Part shown: positions 33,348 through 42,070 of the stretch, piece after piece | Layout of the letters: each line of letters opens with the position of its first letter | Position numbering within the stretch: the stretch's first letter is position 1 | Source: Kitasatospora cinereorecta | GTDB taxonomy: Bacteria > Actinomycetota > Actinomycetes > Streptomycetales > Streptomycetaceae | NCBI RefSeq assembly: GCF_024172095.1 | Contig: NZ_JAMZDX010000005.1 | Span: 434,001-498,000, forward strand | Direction: 5' to 3' | Length of the DNA: 64,000 bases | Position numbers and translations under genes: made by a program | The notes under the pieces: model-generated | The model's input: only the letters and a program-made list of their open reading frames with translations | Told to the model about the DNA's origin: nothing | Databases searched by the model: none

Positions 33348-34369
33348 TCGATCTGCTGGTGGCGGGCGGTGGTCCGGCCGGGCTGGCGACGGCGATCCAC
33401 GCGGCGCTGGCCGGGCTCGACGTGGTGGTCGCGGAGCCGCGCGAGGCGCCGATCGACAAGGCCTGCGGGGAGGGCTTGATGCCCTCCGCGGTGCGTCCGC
33501 TGCGGGAGTTGGGCGTGGCGGTGTCCGGCCGGCCGTTCCACGGGATCCGGTATCTGGAGGCGGACGGCGAGCGCCGGGCGGAGGCCCTTTTCCGCACCGG
33601 GCCGGGCCTCGGGGTCCGCCGGACCGAGTTGCACGCGGCGCTGGCGGCGCGCGCCGAGGAGCTCGGCGTGCGCCGGGTCCCGCTCCGGCTCGAGTTCCCC
33701 ACGCAGACCGAACACGACGTCACGGTGGGTGGTCTGACTGCCCGTCACCTGATCGCGGCGGACGGCCTGCACTCGCCGCTGCGCCGCGCCCTGGGTCTGC
33801 ACCGGCCCACCCCGCCGGGCCGCCCGGCACGGTACGGGCTGCGCCGGCACTACGCGGTCGAGCCGTGGAGCGACCTGGTCGAGGTGCACTGGTCGCGGTC
33901 CTCGGAGGCGTACGTGACGCCGGTGGCGGACGGCCTGGTCGGGGTGGCCGTGCTGAGCGGCGAACGGCTGCCGTTCGAGGCCCAGTTGGCGCGCTTCCCG
34001 CAGCTCGCGGCCCGGCTGCCGGCGTCGGCGGCGACCCGGGTCCGGGGGGCCGGGCCGCTGCGGCAGCGGGTGTCGGCGCGGGTGGCCGGACGGGTGCTGC
34101 TGGTCGGGGACGCGGCCGGCTACCTGGACGCGCTGACCGGTGAGGGCGTGGCGGTGGCGCTGGCGAGCGCCCGGGCGCTGGTCGCCTGCCTGGTCGAGGG
34201 GCGGCCGCAGGCGTACGAGCGGGCCTGGCGGCGCGCCTCGCGCGAGTACCGGCTGCTGACCGCCTCGCTGCTGTGGGCCCGGCGCCAGCCGGTGCTGGCG
34301 GAGCGGATCGTCCCGCTCGCGGCCGCCCTGCCGCCGCTCTTCCGGGCGGGCGTCAACCTGCTGGCCTGA
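33344..34369 (+). CDS. FAD-dependent oxidoreductase / hydroxylase (SrsC-type)
   Basis: 341-aa flavoprotein of the PHBH/geranylgeranyl-reductase group. Seen: N-terminal LLVAGGGPAGLATAI (dinucleotide fold), KACGEGLMPSAV near residue 40, a DG in LIAADGLHSPLRRA and GDAAGYLDALTGEG that contacts FAD. In srsABC the flavoprotein hydroxylates the resorcinol ring to give quinones. The KACGEGLMP block is equally typical of geranylgeranyl reductases, so ring oxidation versus double-bond reduction is not settled. Confidence 0.85.
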   Translation: MIDLLVAGGGPAGLATAIHAALAGLDVVVAEPREAPIDKACGEGLMPSAVRPLRELGVAVSGRPFHGIRYLEADGERRAEALFRTGPGLGVRRTELHAALAARAEELGVRRVPLRLEFPTQTEHDVTVGGLTARHLIAADGLHSPLRRALGLHRPTPPGRPARYGLRRHYAVEPWSDLVEVHWSRSSEAYVTPVADGLVGVAVLSGERLPFEAQLARFPQLAARLPASAATRVRGAGPLRQRVSARVAGRVLLVGDAAGYLDALTGEGVAVALASARALVACLVEGRPQAYERAWRRASREYRLLTASLLWARRQPVLAERIVPLAAALPPLFRAGVNLLA

Positions 34370-34384
34370 GTCGCTCCGCCCCGG

Positions 34385-35830
34385 TCACTCGAGTTCCGTC
34401 GAGGCGTGGACCGGCGGGAGGCGGTTGCCCCAGGGCCGGGCGGCCTCCAGCTGGGCGGCCAGGCGCAGCAGGACGGCCTCGCCGCCGGGGCGGCCGAGGA
34501 AGTGGACGCCGATCGGCAGGCCCTCGGCGTTCCACCAGAGCGGCACGGACATCGCGGCGCCACCGGTGATGTTGGCGACCACCAGCGGGTACTGGACGGT
34601 GGCCGCGCCGTGGCGCAGCGCCCGGAGCGGGTCGTCGGGTGCGGCGGTGATCTCGCCGAGCGGTGCGGGCGGGGTGGACATGGTCGGGGTGAGCCACAGG
34701 TCGTGGCCGGTGAGGAAGTCGGCCACGGTCCGGGCGAAGCGCTGCAGCTCCTCGACGGCGAGCAGGTAGTCGGCGGCGCCGACCTGCCGGCCCTTCTCCA
34801 GGTAGTGGCGGGTGAGCGGTTCGAGGTCGTCGGGGCCGGGTTCGCGGCCGGTGCGGCGGATCCAGTAGCGGACGATCCAGGCGGTGGTGGCGTGGAAGAC
34901 GGTGCCGATCGCGTGGCCGACCGGCTCGTCCAGCCCCGGCAGCTCGGCCTCGACGAGTTCGTGGCCGAGCGCCTCGCACAGGGCCACCGCGTCGTGCAGG
35001 GCGGCGACGCAGTCCGGGTGGCCCTGGCCGCCGCCGGGGGTGCGGGCGGTCCAGGCGATCCGCAGCCGGCCGGGGTCGGCGCCGATCTCGGCGGCGAACG
35101 GGCGCTCGGGCGGCGGCGCGGGGTACGGGTCGCCCGGGGCGGGGCCGCTGGTGGCGTCGAGCAGGGCGGCGCTGTCGCGCACCGAGCGGGTCAGGGCGTG
35201 CTCGGTGGCCCAGCCGCCGACCACGTCGCCGTACTCGGGGCCGAGCGGGTTGCGGGCCCGGGTGGGTTTGAGGCCGAAGACGCCGCAGGCGGAGGCGGGG
35301 AAGCGGAGCGAGCCGGCCAGGTCGTTGCCGTGCGCGACCGGGACCAGTCCGGCGGCGACCGCCGCCGCGGACGCCCCGCTGGAGCCGCTGGTGGAGCGGT
35401 CGGTGGCCCAGGGGTTGCGGGTGGGGCCGTGCAGCAGCGGTTCGACCGTCGGCACCATGCCGAACTCGGGGGTGTTGGCCTTGCCGACGAGGACCAGCCC
35501 GGCCCGGCGCTGGCGCCGGACCAGTTCGCAGTCGCGGTCGGAGACGAAGCCGGCGAGGAAGCGGGACCCCTCGGTGAAGGGGGTGCCGGCGGCTTCGGCG
35601 ACCAGGTCCTTGAGCAGGTACGGCACGCCGGCGAAGGGACCGCTCGGCCGGGCCCGGGCGGCTGCCGCGGCAGCCTCGTGGAGTGGGGTGACGACGGCGT
35701 TGAGCAGCGGGTTCAGCCGTTCGATCCGTTCGATCGCCCAGCCGACCAGTTCGGCGGCGGTCACCTCTCCGCTGCGCACCAGCTCGGCCTGGGCGGTGGC
35801 GTCGAGCAGCGCCGTCTCGCGCGCCGTCAC
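34385..35830 (-). CDS. Amidase signature family hydrolase
   Basis: 481-aa Ser-cisSer-Lys amidase. Seen: Lys74 in LLKDLVAEA, cis-Ser150 and signature SGSSGASAAAVAAG (148-161), nucleophile Ser174 in NDLAGSLRFPA, then CGVFGLKPTRARNP. Substrate unknown; the family includes 6-aminohexanoate, aryl-acyl and malonamide amidases as well as GatA, but absence of GatB/C nearby excludes tRNA amidation. GTG at 35830 gives a normal N-terminus. Convergent with the FAD oxidoreductase gene, 15 bp apart, without a clear terminator. Confidence 0.9.
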   Translation of the reverse strand: MTARETALLDATAQAELVRSGEVTAAELVGWAIERIERLNPLLNAVVTPLHEAAAAAARARPSGPFAGVPYLLKDLVAEAAGTPFTEGSRFLAGFVSDRDCELVRRQRRAGLVLVGKANTPEFGMVPTVEPLLHGPTRNPWATDRSTSGSSGASAAAVAAGLVPVAHGNDLAGSLRFPASACGVFGLKPTRARNPLGPEYGDVVGGWATEHALTRSVRDSAALLDATSGPAPGDPYPAPPPERPFAAEIGADPGRLRIAWTARTPGGGQGHPDCVAALHDAVALCEALGHELVEAELPGLDEPVGHAIGTVFHATTAWIVRYWIRRTGREPGPDDLEPLTRHYLEKGRQVGAADYLLAVEELQRFARTVADFLTGHDLWLTPTMSTPPAPLGEITAAPDDPLRALRHGAATVQYPLVVANITGGAAMSVPLWWNAEGLPIGVHFLGRPGGEAVLLRLAAQLEAARPWGNRLPPVHASTELE

Positions 35831-36043
35831 CCGCGGGCCCCGGGCCGCGGTCCACCGGAATGCGATCCGCCGGGGCGGGTGGCTGGGGTGCGGGCCATGG
35901 CCGGAATCTACGCCACCACCCACCGCGGACCGGTGCGACGCACCGCGCCGCGAGCCGTCCGGTCGCGGCGGCGTACGGTGGGCTTGCGCAGGCCGTACAC
36001 GGAGCGGTCGCGCACGCACGGCCGCCCACCCACGGAGGACACC

Positions 36044-36625
36044 ATGGCCGAGGGACCGGCTCCTTGCCCGCGCTGCGGCCACGTCGACCTCACCGACCTC
36101 TTCGGCGAGGACTTCCAGCAGCGGGCCGCCCGACGGCGCCAGCGGGGCCTGGCGGTGCTGGTGGCGTGCTGCGCGGCGCTGCTGCCGTGGATCGGCTACC
36201 TGGCGGTCAGCCTGCCGGCGCACTACGAGTCGAAGCAGTGGCGGGCCGCCTGGGTGGGCTTCGACGTGGCGCTGCTGCTCACCCTGGCGGCGACGGCCTG
36301 GTACGGCTGGCGGCGCCGGCAGCTGATGATCCCGTTCGCGATCACGGCGGCGGCGCTGCTGCTCTGCGACGCCTGGTTCGACGTGACGCTCTCCTGGGGG
36401 ACGGACGACTTCACCGCGGCGCTGGCCACCGCGCTGCTGGTGGAGCTGCCGCTCGCGGCGCTGCTGCTCCTGCGGGTGCGGCAGATCCTGCGGGTGGTGC
36501 TGCGGGTGTACTGGCACCTGGCCCACCTGCCCGGCGAGCCGCCGCCGCTGCACCGGGCCCGGCTGCTGACGGCGGTCGCCGATCCGACCGAGCCGGCGCC
36601 GATCCGGGGTGAGCGGCGGTTCTGA
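36044..36625 (+). CDS. Four-helix membrane protein with N-terminal zinc ribbon
   Basis: 193 aa, family not recognised. Seen: PCPRCGHVD (CxxC half-ribbon) at residues 7-15, then hydrophobic segments at about 34-55, 72-90, 98-115 and 125-145 and a basic C-terminal tail RVYWHLAHLPGEPPPLHRAR. ATG follows GGAGG. Fifteen bp before another small gene that is probably cotranscribed. The CxxC could bind zinc with a partner; only one pair is present. Confidence 0.75.
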   Translation: MAEGPAPCPRCGHVDLTDLFGEDFQQRAARRRQRGLAVLVACCAALLPWIGYLAVSLPAHYESKQWRAAWVGFDVALLLTLAATAWYGWRRRQLMIPFAITAAALLLCDAWFDVTLSWGTDDFTAALATALLVELPLAALLLLRVRQILRVVLRVYWHLAHLPGEPPPLHRARLLTAVADPTEPAPIRGERRF

Positions 36626-36639
36626 GGGACACTGGTGGC

Positions 36640-36987
36640 ATGAGCGGCTCGCACGGCGGCAGCACCCGCGGCGGGGACATCTTCTCCCCGCCGGTGGTGG
36701 TGCGCCCGCCCACGAGGGGGGCTCGTCCGTACCGCCGGGTGGAGATCTACGGCCGGACGGTCGGCAAGGCGTACGGTCCCGACGACGTGGTGGAGTTCCT
36801 GCACCACGCCGGGGTGCCCGAACCGGACCTGGACGATCCCGACCTGGTCGGCTGGCGCGGCGGCGACCGGACGGTCTGGACGGCCGGCGACCACCACCCC
36901 GACGAGGACGGCGACCGTCCGGCGGCGGACGGCGACCGTCCCGCGGGCGACAGCGACCAGGACGCCGCCCGCGCCGAGGCCGACTGA
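36640..36987 (+). CDS. Hypothetical acidic protein
   Basis: 115 aa, no family recognised with certainty. A basic/Gly N-terminus leads into a compact core PYRRVEIYGRTVGKAYGPDD, VEFLHHAGVPEPDLDDPDLV and WRGGDRTVW, followed by a disordered Asp-rich tail with repeated GDRPA units. Looks like an actinobacterial conserved protein. Short 15-bp spacing to the preceding membrane-protein gene suggests one transcript. Confidence 0.65.
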   Translation: MSGSHGGSTRGGDIFSPPVVVRPPTRGARPYRRVEIYGRTVGKAYGPDDVVEFLHHAGVPEPDLDDPDLVGWRGGDRTVWTAGDHHPDEDGDRPAADGDRPAGDSDQDAARAEAD

Positions 36988-37001
36988 GCAGGCCCGGCCG
37001 C

Positions 37002-37835
37002 TCAGACCACCCGCCGGTAGAGCCACACGCCGAGCGGCGCGAAGACCGCGAGGATCCCGACATCCCAGGCCAGCGCGGACCAGACCTGCGAGCCGACCGG
37101 TGTGCCCAGCATCAGCGCCCGGACGGCGTCGGCGGTGACGGTGACCGGCTGGTGCTCGGCGAAGGCCTGCAGCCAGCCGGGCATGGTCCGCACCGGGACG
37201 AACGCCGAGGAGGCGAAGACCAGCGGCGCCAGCACCGGGAAGGAGGCGGCGAGCGCCGTCTCCGGGTCGCCCACCGCCAGGCCGACCACGGCGAACACCC
37301 AGCACATCGCGAAGCCGAAGGCGAGCACCAGCAGCGCTCCCGCCAGGTAGCCCCAGAGGCTGCTGTGCACCCGGAAGCCGACCAGGTAGCCGACGCCCGT
37401 GATCAGCGCCACCACGAACACATTGCGGACCAGGTCGGCGGCGGTCCGCCCGGAGAGCACCGCGGAGCGGGCCATCGGCAGTGAGCGGAAGCGCTCCATC
37501 AGCCCGGTCTGCAGGTCGGTGGCCAGGCCGATCGCGGTGTTCACCGCGCCGAAGGTGGCCACCTGCACGAAGACGCCGGGCATCAGGTAGTCGACGTAGC
37601 TGACCCCGTGCAGGGCCGCTCCGACCACGCCGCCGAAGACGTAGCGGAACATCAGCACGAAGACGATCGGCTGCACCGTGGAGAAGATCAGCAGCCGGGG
37701 CACCCGGCGCAGCCCGATCAGGTTGCGACCGGCCACCGCGAGGCCGTCGCGGATCGGAGCGAGCAGCCGGCGGCCGAGCGGTTCGGCGTCGACCGCGGCG
37801 ACGGCGGCGGAGGCCGAGGAGGCGGAGGCGGTCAT
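37002..37835 (-). CDS. ABC-2 permease, DrrB-like drug exporter subunit
   Basis: 277-aa membrane subunit with six hydrophobic segments; seen: PIVFVLMFRYVFGGVVG, the ABC-2 motif region ERFRSLPMARSAVLSGRTAAD and FVPVRTMPGWLQAFAEHQPV typical of daunorubicin-resistance DrrB/NodJ permeases. Start ATG overlaps the ATPase stop (ATGA). Together with the upstream gene it forms a two-gene exporter; no regulator or biosynthetic gene next to it defines the drug. Confidence 0.92.
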   Translation of the reverse strand: MTASASSASAAVAAVDAEPLGRRLLAPIRDGLAVAGRNLIGLRRVPRLLIFSTVQPIVFVLMFRYVFGGVVGAALHGVSYVDYLMPGVFVQVATFGAVNTAIGLATDLQTGLMERFRSLPMARSAVLSGRTAADLVRNVFVVALITGVGYLVGFRVHSSLWGYLAGALLVLAFGFAMCWVFAVVGLAVGDPETALAASFPVLAPLVFASSAFVPVRTMPGWLQAFAEHQPVTVTADAVRALMLGTPVGSQVWSALAWDVGILAVFAPLGVWLYRRVV

Positions 37836-38779
37836 GGCGTGTCTCCGGTGCGGTGGCCGGTGAGGGCCAGGTAGACGTCGTCCAGGCTGGCCTCGCGGAC
37901 GGCGATGGTGTGCGGGGTGAGGTTCTCGTCCTCCAGGGCGTGCAGGACGTCCATCAGCAGCAGTGAGCCGTCGGGGGTGGCCAGTCGCAGCAGGGAGCCC
38001 TCGCGTTCGGCGGTGCGGTCGAGGCGGGTGGTGATCACCGCGGCGGCCCGGTGGGCCCGGGGTTCCTCGCCCATGCCGAGTTCGATCACGGTGGTGCCGA
38101 GCCGGTCCTTGAGTACGCCGGGGGCGTCGTCGGCGACCACCCGGCCCTCGGCGAGGACGGCCACCCGGTGGGCCAGCCGGTCCGCCTCCTCCAGGTACTG
38201 GGTGGTGAGCAGCACGGTGGTGCCGTCGGCGACCAGCTCGCGGATCAGCTGCCACAGGGCGGTGCGGCTCTGCGGGTCGAGGCCGGTGGTGGGCTCGTCC
38301 AGGAAGAGCACCGGCGGTTCGGGGACGAGGGCGGCGGCGATGTCCAGGCGGCGGCGCATGCCGCCGGAGTAGGTGCGGACCGGGCGGTCGGCGGCGCCGG
38401 TCAGGTCGAAGGCGTCGAGCAGTTCGGCGGCGCGCGGGGCGAGCCGGCCGGTGGGCTGCTGGGTGAGCCGGCCGATCAGCCGGAGGTTCTCCCGGCCGGT
38501 GAGGTTGGGGTCGACGGCGGCGTACTGGCCGGCCAGGCCGATCAGCCGGCGGACCGCGGCGGGGTGGGCGACCACGTCGCGGCCGAGCACCTCGGCGCGG
38601 CCCTCGGTGGGTCGCAGGATGGTGGTGAGGATCCGGATCGCGGTGGTCTTGCCGGCGCCGTTCGGGCCCAGCAGGCCGAACACGGTGCCGGGCTCCACCT
38701 CGAAGTCGACCCGGTCCAGGGCGGTGACCGATCCGAAGCGGCGGGTCAGTCCGGCGACCCGGATGGCGGGCGGGGTCAT
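37832..38779 (-). CDS. ABC exporter ATPase, DrrA-like
   Basis: 315 aa. Seen: Walker A LLGPNGAGKTT, Q-loop GLAGQYAAVD, signature YSGGMRRRLD, Walker B VLFLDEPTTGLDP and H-region TTQYLEEADRLA; C-terminal about 90 residues resemble the DrrA regulatory tail ending in SLDDVYLALTG. ATG at 38779 (MTPPAIRV) chosen; the frame extends upstream but without family-like sequence. First gene of the exporter pair. Confidence 0.93.
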   Translation of the reverse strand: MTPPAIRVAGLTRRFGSVTALDRVDFEVEPGTVFGLLGPNGAGKTTAIRILTTILRPTEGRAEVLGRDVVAHPAAVRRLIGLAGQYAAVDPNLTGRENLRLIGRLTQQPTGRLAPRAAELLDAFDLTGAADRPVRTYSGGMRRRLDIAAALVPEPPVLFLDEPTTGLDPQSRTALWQLIRELVADGTTVLLTTQYLEEADRLAHRVAVLAEGRVVADDAPGVLKDRLGTTVIELGMGEEPRAHRAAAVITTRLDRTAEREGSLLRLATPDGSLLLMDVLHALEDENLTPHTIAVREASLDDVYLALTGHRTGDTP

Positions 38780-38965
38780 CGGCACCCCCAGCTCTTGTCG
38801 GGCATGTCCCCGCTCACCAGTGTCGCCGGGCGGCCCGGGGTCGACCATCCAGGGCAACCTGGTCACCCCGACCGCCGACCCGGCGGCCGCTGGAGTGGCC
38901 GGGTGGCGCGCGGCAGGCGGTAGTGGAGGCAGGAACCAGCCCTGTCCCCCCGCGAGGAGAGCCCC

Positions 38966-39652
38966 GTGAGCCCGCTCCGTCCGTCCGCCGCCGTCTCGGT
39001 GGCCGCCGCCGTCCTGTTCGCCGTAGCCGTCGGCGGCTGTGCGGCCGCCCCGACGCCGACCCCGCTGCCGGAGCTGCCGGCGAACGCCGCCCCGAGCTCC
39101 ACCGGGAGCACCGCGCCGGACGGCGCCGCCCCGGCGCAGGTCGCCGCCCCGGCCTCGCCGAGCGCTCCGGCGTCCGCCGCGTCACCGGGCGCCGCCGCCT
39201 CCCCGGGTGCGTCGGGTGCGCCCGCCGCCTCGGCCTCCCCCGGTGCGTCGGCCTCGCCGGCCGCCTCGGCGGTGCCGAGCGGTCCGGGCACGGCGGTGTC
39301 GCTGGCCAGCGTCGGCCGCCTCGGTCCGATCCTGGTGGACGCCCAGGGCCGCACGCTGTACCTCTACGGCGCGGACACCTCGGTGCGCACCACCTGCACC
39401 GGCGAGTGCGCGGACTACTGGCCGCCGGTCACCACCACCGGCCAGCCGGTCGCCGGCCAGGGTGTGGACGACGGGCTGCTCGGCGCGGCCCCGCTCGGCA
39501 ACGGGCTGTTCCAGGTGCTCTACAAGGGCCACCCGCTCTACCGCTGCTCCACCGACCAGGTGTCGGGCGACACCAGCGGGCAGGAGACCGAGGACTTCGC
39601 GGGCACCTGGTACACCGTCAACGCCCTCGGGGACGCGGTGCAGGGCGGCTAG
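38966..39652 (+). CDS. Secreted lipoprotein with COG4315 repeats
   Basis: 228 aa. Seen: lipoprotein signal with lipobox VGGC (Cys25), an Ala/Ser/Pro linker to about residue 112, then two COG4315 units: LGPILVDAQGRTLYLYGAD followed by CTGECADYWPPV, and GNGLFQVLYKGHPLYRC. The family is a widespread secreted repeat of unknown function, often beside redox or sigma-factor genes. GTG follows GAGGAGA. It is a paralogue of the lipoprotein near 62 kb; its second repeat has lost the exact GYPLY-type ending. Confidence 0.88.
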   Translation: MSPLRPSAAVSVAAAVLFAVAVGGCAAAPTPTPLPELPANAAPSSTGSTAPDGAAPAQVAAPASPSAPASAASPGAAASPGASGAPAASASPGASASPAASAVPSGPGTAVSLASVGRLGPILVDAQGRTLYLYGADTSVRTTCTGECADYWPPVTTTGQPVAGQGVDDGLLGAAPLGNGLFQVLYKGHPLYRCSTDQVSGDTSGQETEDFAGTWYTVNALGDAVQGG

Positions 39653-39726
39653 CCGACCGACTCCTGGGATGGCGATGTCCGGATCGTGAGACATAGTCCC
39701 GGCGAGTAACCAACCGAAGACCGCCC

Positions 39727-39770
39727 GATTGCACTCATTCCTATGCATGGCTGAGTGAATAGATGCAATC
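39727..39770 (+). promoter_or_regulatory. Imperfect inverted repeat upstream of the permease
   Basis: Arms GATTGCACTCATTC (39727-39740) and GAATAGATGCAATC (39757-39770) match at 11 of 14 positions around a 16-bp centre that contains ATGCAT. Could be a regulator site; ATTC/ATGCA elements recall arginine boxes, but the match is weak. Confidence 0.4.
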
Positions 39771-39863
39771 ACCGAGCAAGCCTCAAGAGATGCTCAAATT
39801 CTCGTGAAACCGTGCACGACCTGCAGCGATGCGAAGATCGCCAGCAATGCGCGAAGGGTGTGC

Positions 39864-39881
39864 CCGAATATAACTATTCGG
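39864..39881 (+). promoter_or_regulatory. Perfect 18-bp palindrome upstream of the permease
   Basis: CCGAATA (39864-39870), TAAC centre, TATTCGG (39875-39881). Lies 13 bp before the candidate -35 box, a place suited to an activator or operator. Confidence 0.45.
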
Positions 39882-39893
39882 ATTCGAGGGCTG

Positions 39894-39921
39894 TTGCACA
39901 GGCTTCCCGCCTGCCTAGCCT
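39894..39921 (+). promoter_or_regulatory. Candidate promoter of the APC permease gene
   Basis: TTGCAC (39894-39899) and TAGCCT (39916-39921) with 16-bp spacing, giving a leader of about 40 nt to the ATG. Confidence 0.45.
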
Positions 39922-39969
39922 TGGGCAACTCTCAGCACCCCTGCCATTCATCGAGAGGCTCCCTCCCCC

Positions 39970-41619
39970 ATGGCATCTGTTGACCAGCTGGCCTCATCAG
40001 TCTCCCCACCGACCGGTAAGTCCGGGCGCTCCTTGCGCCGGGAGGTCGGGCTGATCGGCCTCCTCTGGGCATCCGTCGGATCGATCATCGGATCCGGTTG
40101 GCTCTTCGGCGCGAAGAACGCCGTCATGACGGCCGGCCCGGCCGCGATGATCTCCTGGGGCATCGGCGCGGTCGCGATCGTGCTGCTGGCCCTCGTGCAC
40201 GCCGAGCTCGGCGGCATGTTCCCGGTCAGCGGCGGCACCGCCCGCTACCCGCACTACGCCTTCGGCGGCCTGGCCGGCATGTCGTTCGGCTGGTTCTCCT
40301 GGCTCCAGGCGGCCGCAGTCGCGCCGATCGAGGTCGAGGCAGTGATCGGCTACGCCGGTTACTGGAACTGGGCCAAGGGCTGGCAGAACGCCGACGGCAT
40401 GCTCACCACCAGCGGCCTGATCGTCGCGGTGATCATGATGGCCGTCTTCGTCGGCGTGAACTTCTTCGGTGTCCGCGCCCTCTCCCTCGCGAACAGCGCC
40501 GCCACCTGGTGGAAGATCTTCATTCCGCTCGCCACGATCTTCGTGCTGGCCGTCTTCAGCTTCCACGGCAGCAACTTCACCTCGCACGGCTTCGCGCCGT
40601 TCGGCACCAAGGGCATCCTCACCGCGATCAGCTCCAGCGGCATCATCTTCTCGCTGCTCGGCTTCGAGCAGGCCATCCAGCTCGCGGGTGAGAGCAAGAA
40701 CCCCAAGCGGGACATCCCCCGCGCGGTGCTCGGCTCGGTCGCCATCGGCACCCTGGTCTACGTGCTGCTGCAGGTGGTCTTCATCGCCGCGCTGCCGAGC
40801 AGCTCCTTCGCCAACGGCTGGGGCGGCCTGGACTTCGACGGCATCGGTCGGCCGTTCGCCGGTCTGGCCATGGTGGCGGGCGTCGGCTGGCTGGTCCTCT
40901 TCCTCCTGACCGACGCCATCATCTCCCCCGGCGGCACCGGCCTGATCTACACCACCGCGACCGCGCGCATCTCCTACGGCCTGAGCCGCAACGGCTACGC
41001 CCCGCAGGCGTTCGAGAAGCTCGACAAGCGCGGCGTGCCGTGGGTCGGCCTGCTCCTCTCCTTCGCCTTCGGCATCCTCTGCTTCCTGCCGTTCCCGAGC
41101 TGGCAGAAGCTGGTCGGCTTCATCACCTCGGCCAGTGTGCTGATGTACGCGGGTGCCCCGCTCGCCCTCGGTGCGCTGCGCCGCCGCCTGCCGGGCCGCG
41201 AGCGCCCGTACCGGCTGCCGCTCGGCGGCATCGTCGCTCCGCTGTCCTTCGTGGTCGCCAGCCTGATCATCTTCTGGTCCGGCTGGGAGACCCTGACGTA
41301 CCTGGGCTACGCGATCCTGCTCGGCTACCTGCTGCTGGGTGGCTACGCGCTCTACGCGGCCAAGAAGGGCCTGCCGAACGCGCCGAAGCTGAACTGGAAG
41401 CCCGCGCAGTGGCTGCCGGTCTACCTGCTCGGCATCGGCCTGATCTCCTGGCAGAGCACCTTCGGCGGCACGGGCAACATCCCGATGGGTGCGGACATCG
41501 CGCTCGTCGCGGTCTTCTCCCTGGCGATCTACGCCTGGGCGATCCGCGTGGCGCTGCCCGCCGAGGTGATCGAGCGCAACATCGAAGGTGTCGAGGTGGT
41601 CGACGCGGGCGGTCACTGA
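39970..41619 (+). CDS. APC-family amino acid permease
   Basis: 549-aa secondary transporter with about 12-14 hydrophobic segments. Seen: GSIIGSGWLFGAKNA in TM1 (the unwound GSIIGSG substrate site of APC proteins), GAVAIVLLALVHAELGGMFP and the FSLLGFEQAIQLAGESKNPK block of TM6 with the following RDIPRAVLGS. Substrate likely an acidic or small neutral amino acid; the family does not allow more. Monocistronic between its own promoter region and a bidirectional hairpin. Confidence 0.92.
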   Translation: MASVDQLASSVSPPTGKSGRSLRREVGLIGLLWASVGSIIGSGWLFGAKNAVMTAGPAAMISWGIGAVAIVLLALVHAELGGMFPVSGGTARYPHYAFGGLAGMSFGWFSWLQAAAVAPIEVEAVIGYAGYWNWAKGWQNADGMLTTSGLIVAVIMMAVFVGVNFFGVRALSLANSAATWWKIFIPLATIFVLAVFSFHGSNFTSHGFAPFGTKGILTAISSSGIIFSLLGFEQAIQLAGESKNPKRDIPRAVLGSVAIGTLVYVLLQVVFIAALPSSSFANGWGGLDFDGIGRPFAGLAMVAGVGWLVLFLLTDAIISPGGTGLIYTTATARISYGLSRNGYAPQAFEKLDKRGVPWVGLLLSFAFGILCFLPFPSWQKLVGFITSASVLMYAGAPLALGALRRRLPGRERPYRLPLGGIVAPLSFVVASLIIFWSGWETLTYLGYAILLGYLLLGGYALYAAKKGLPNAPKLNWKPAQWLPVYLLGIGLISWQSTFGGTGNIPMGADIALVAVFSLAIYAWAIRVALPAEVIERNIEGVEVVDAGGH

Positions 41620-41637
41620 CCCCACTCGCTCCACCCG

Positions 41638-41671
41638 CGAAGCCCGGCCGGTACCCACCGGCCGGGCTTCG
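41638..41671. terminator. Perfect 15-bp bidirectional hairpin
   Basis: Arms 41638-41652 and 41657-41671 are exact complements, 4-nt loop, between the convergent permease and PhnA-like genes. Confidence 0.8.
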
Positions 41672-41691
41672 GCGTCTCCGGTCGCTGCGGG

Positions 41692-42048
41692 TCAGGCCTT
41701 CTTGACCACGCTCGACTTGAGCTGCATGGGCCCGAAGCCCTCGATCCGGCAGTCGATGTCGTGGCCGTCGACACCGTCGACCAGGCGGATGTTGCGGACC
41801 TTGGTGCCGGCCTTGATGCCCGAGGCACTGCCCTTGACCTTGAGCGCCTTGACGACGGTCACGGTGTCGCCGTCGCTGAGCACGTTGCCGACCGCGTCCC
41901 GGATCACCCGCTCACCGGAGGCAGCGGCGTCGGCGACGTCCTCGGCGGGCACCCATTCATGGCCGCACTCGGGGCAGACCAGCAGCGCGTCCATCTCGTA
42001 GGTGTACTCGCCGCGGCACTTCGGGCATGCGGGCAGGTCGTTGCTCAT
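41692..42048 (-). CDS. PhnA/YjdM-like zinc-ribbon protein
   Basis: 118-aa member of the PhnA (YjdM) family, annotated in some genomes as alkylphosphonate utilisation although its role is not established. Seen: zinc ribbon CPKCRGEYTYEMDALLVCPE with the second CPECGHEW pair, followed by the PhnA beta domain VIRDAVGNVLSDGDTVTVVK and a conserved C-terminal MQLKSSVVKKA. Separated by 22 bp from the DUF6126 gene upstream, so possibly the tail of the arsR-sulP transcript. Confidence 0.93.
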   Translation of the reverse strand: MSNDLPACPKCRGEYTYEMDALLVCPECGHEWVPAEDVADAAASGERVIRDAVGNVLSDGDTVTVVKALKVKGSASGIKAGTKVRNIRLVDGVDGHDIDCRIEGFGPMQLKSSVVKKA

Positions 42049-42070
42049 GAAATCAGCTTCTCCAAGCAGG

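Larger units (their letters stand above)
39653..39969. other. Regulatory intergenic region upstream of APC permease
   Basis: 317 bp, markedly less GC-rich than its surroundings and without a gene. It contains a 14-bp-arm imperfect dyad, a perfect 18-bp palindrome and a candidate promoter, listed separately. Confidence 0.6.

Noticed and set aside
37002..38779. DrrAB-like exporter as part of a local drug biosynthesis locus
   Set aside because: No biosynthetic or resistance gene is adjacent and the pair is isolated between unrelated genes.
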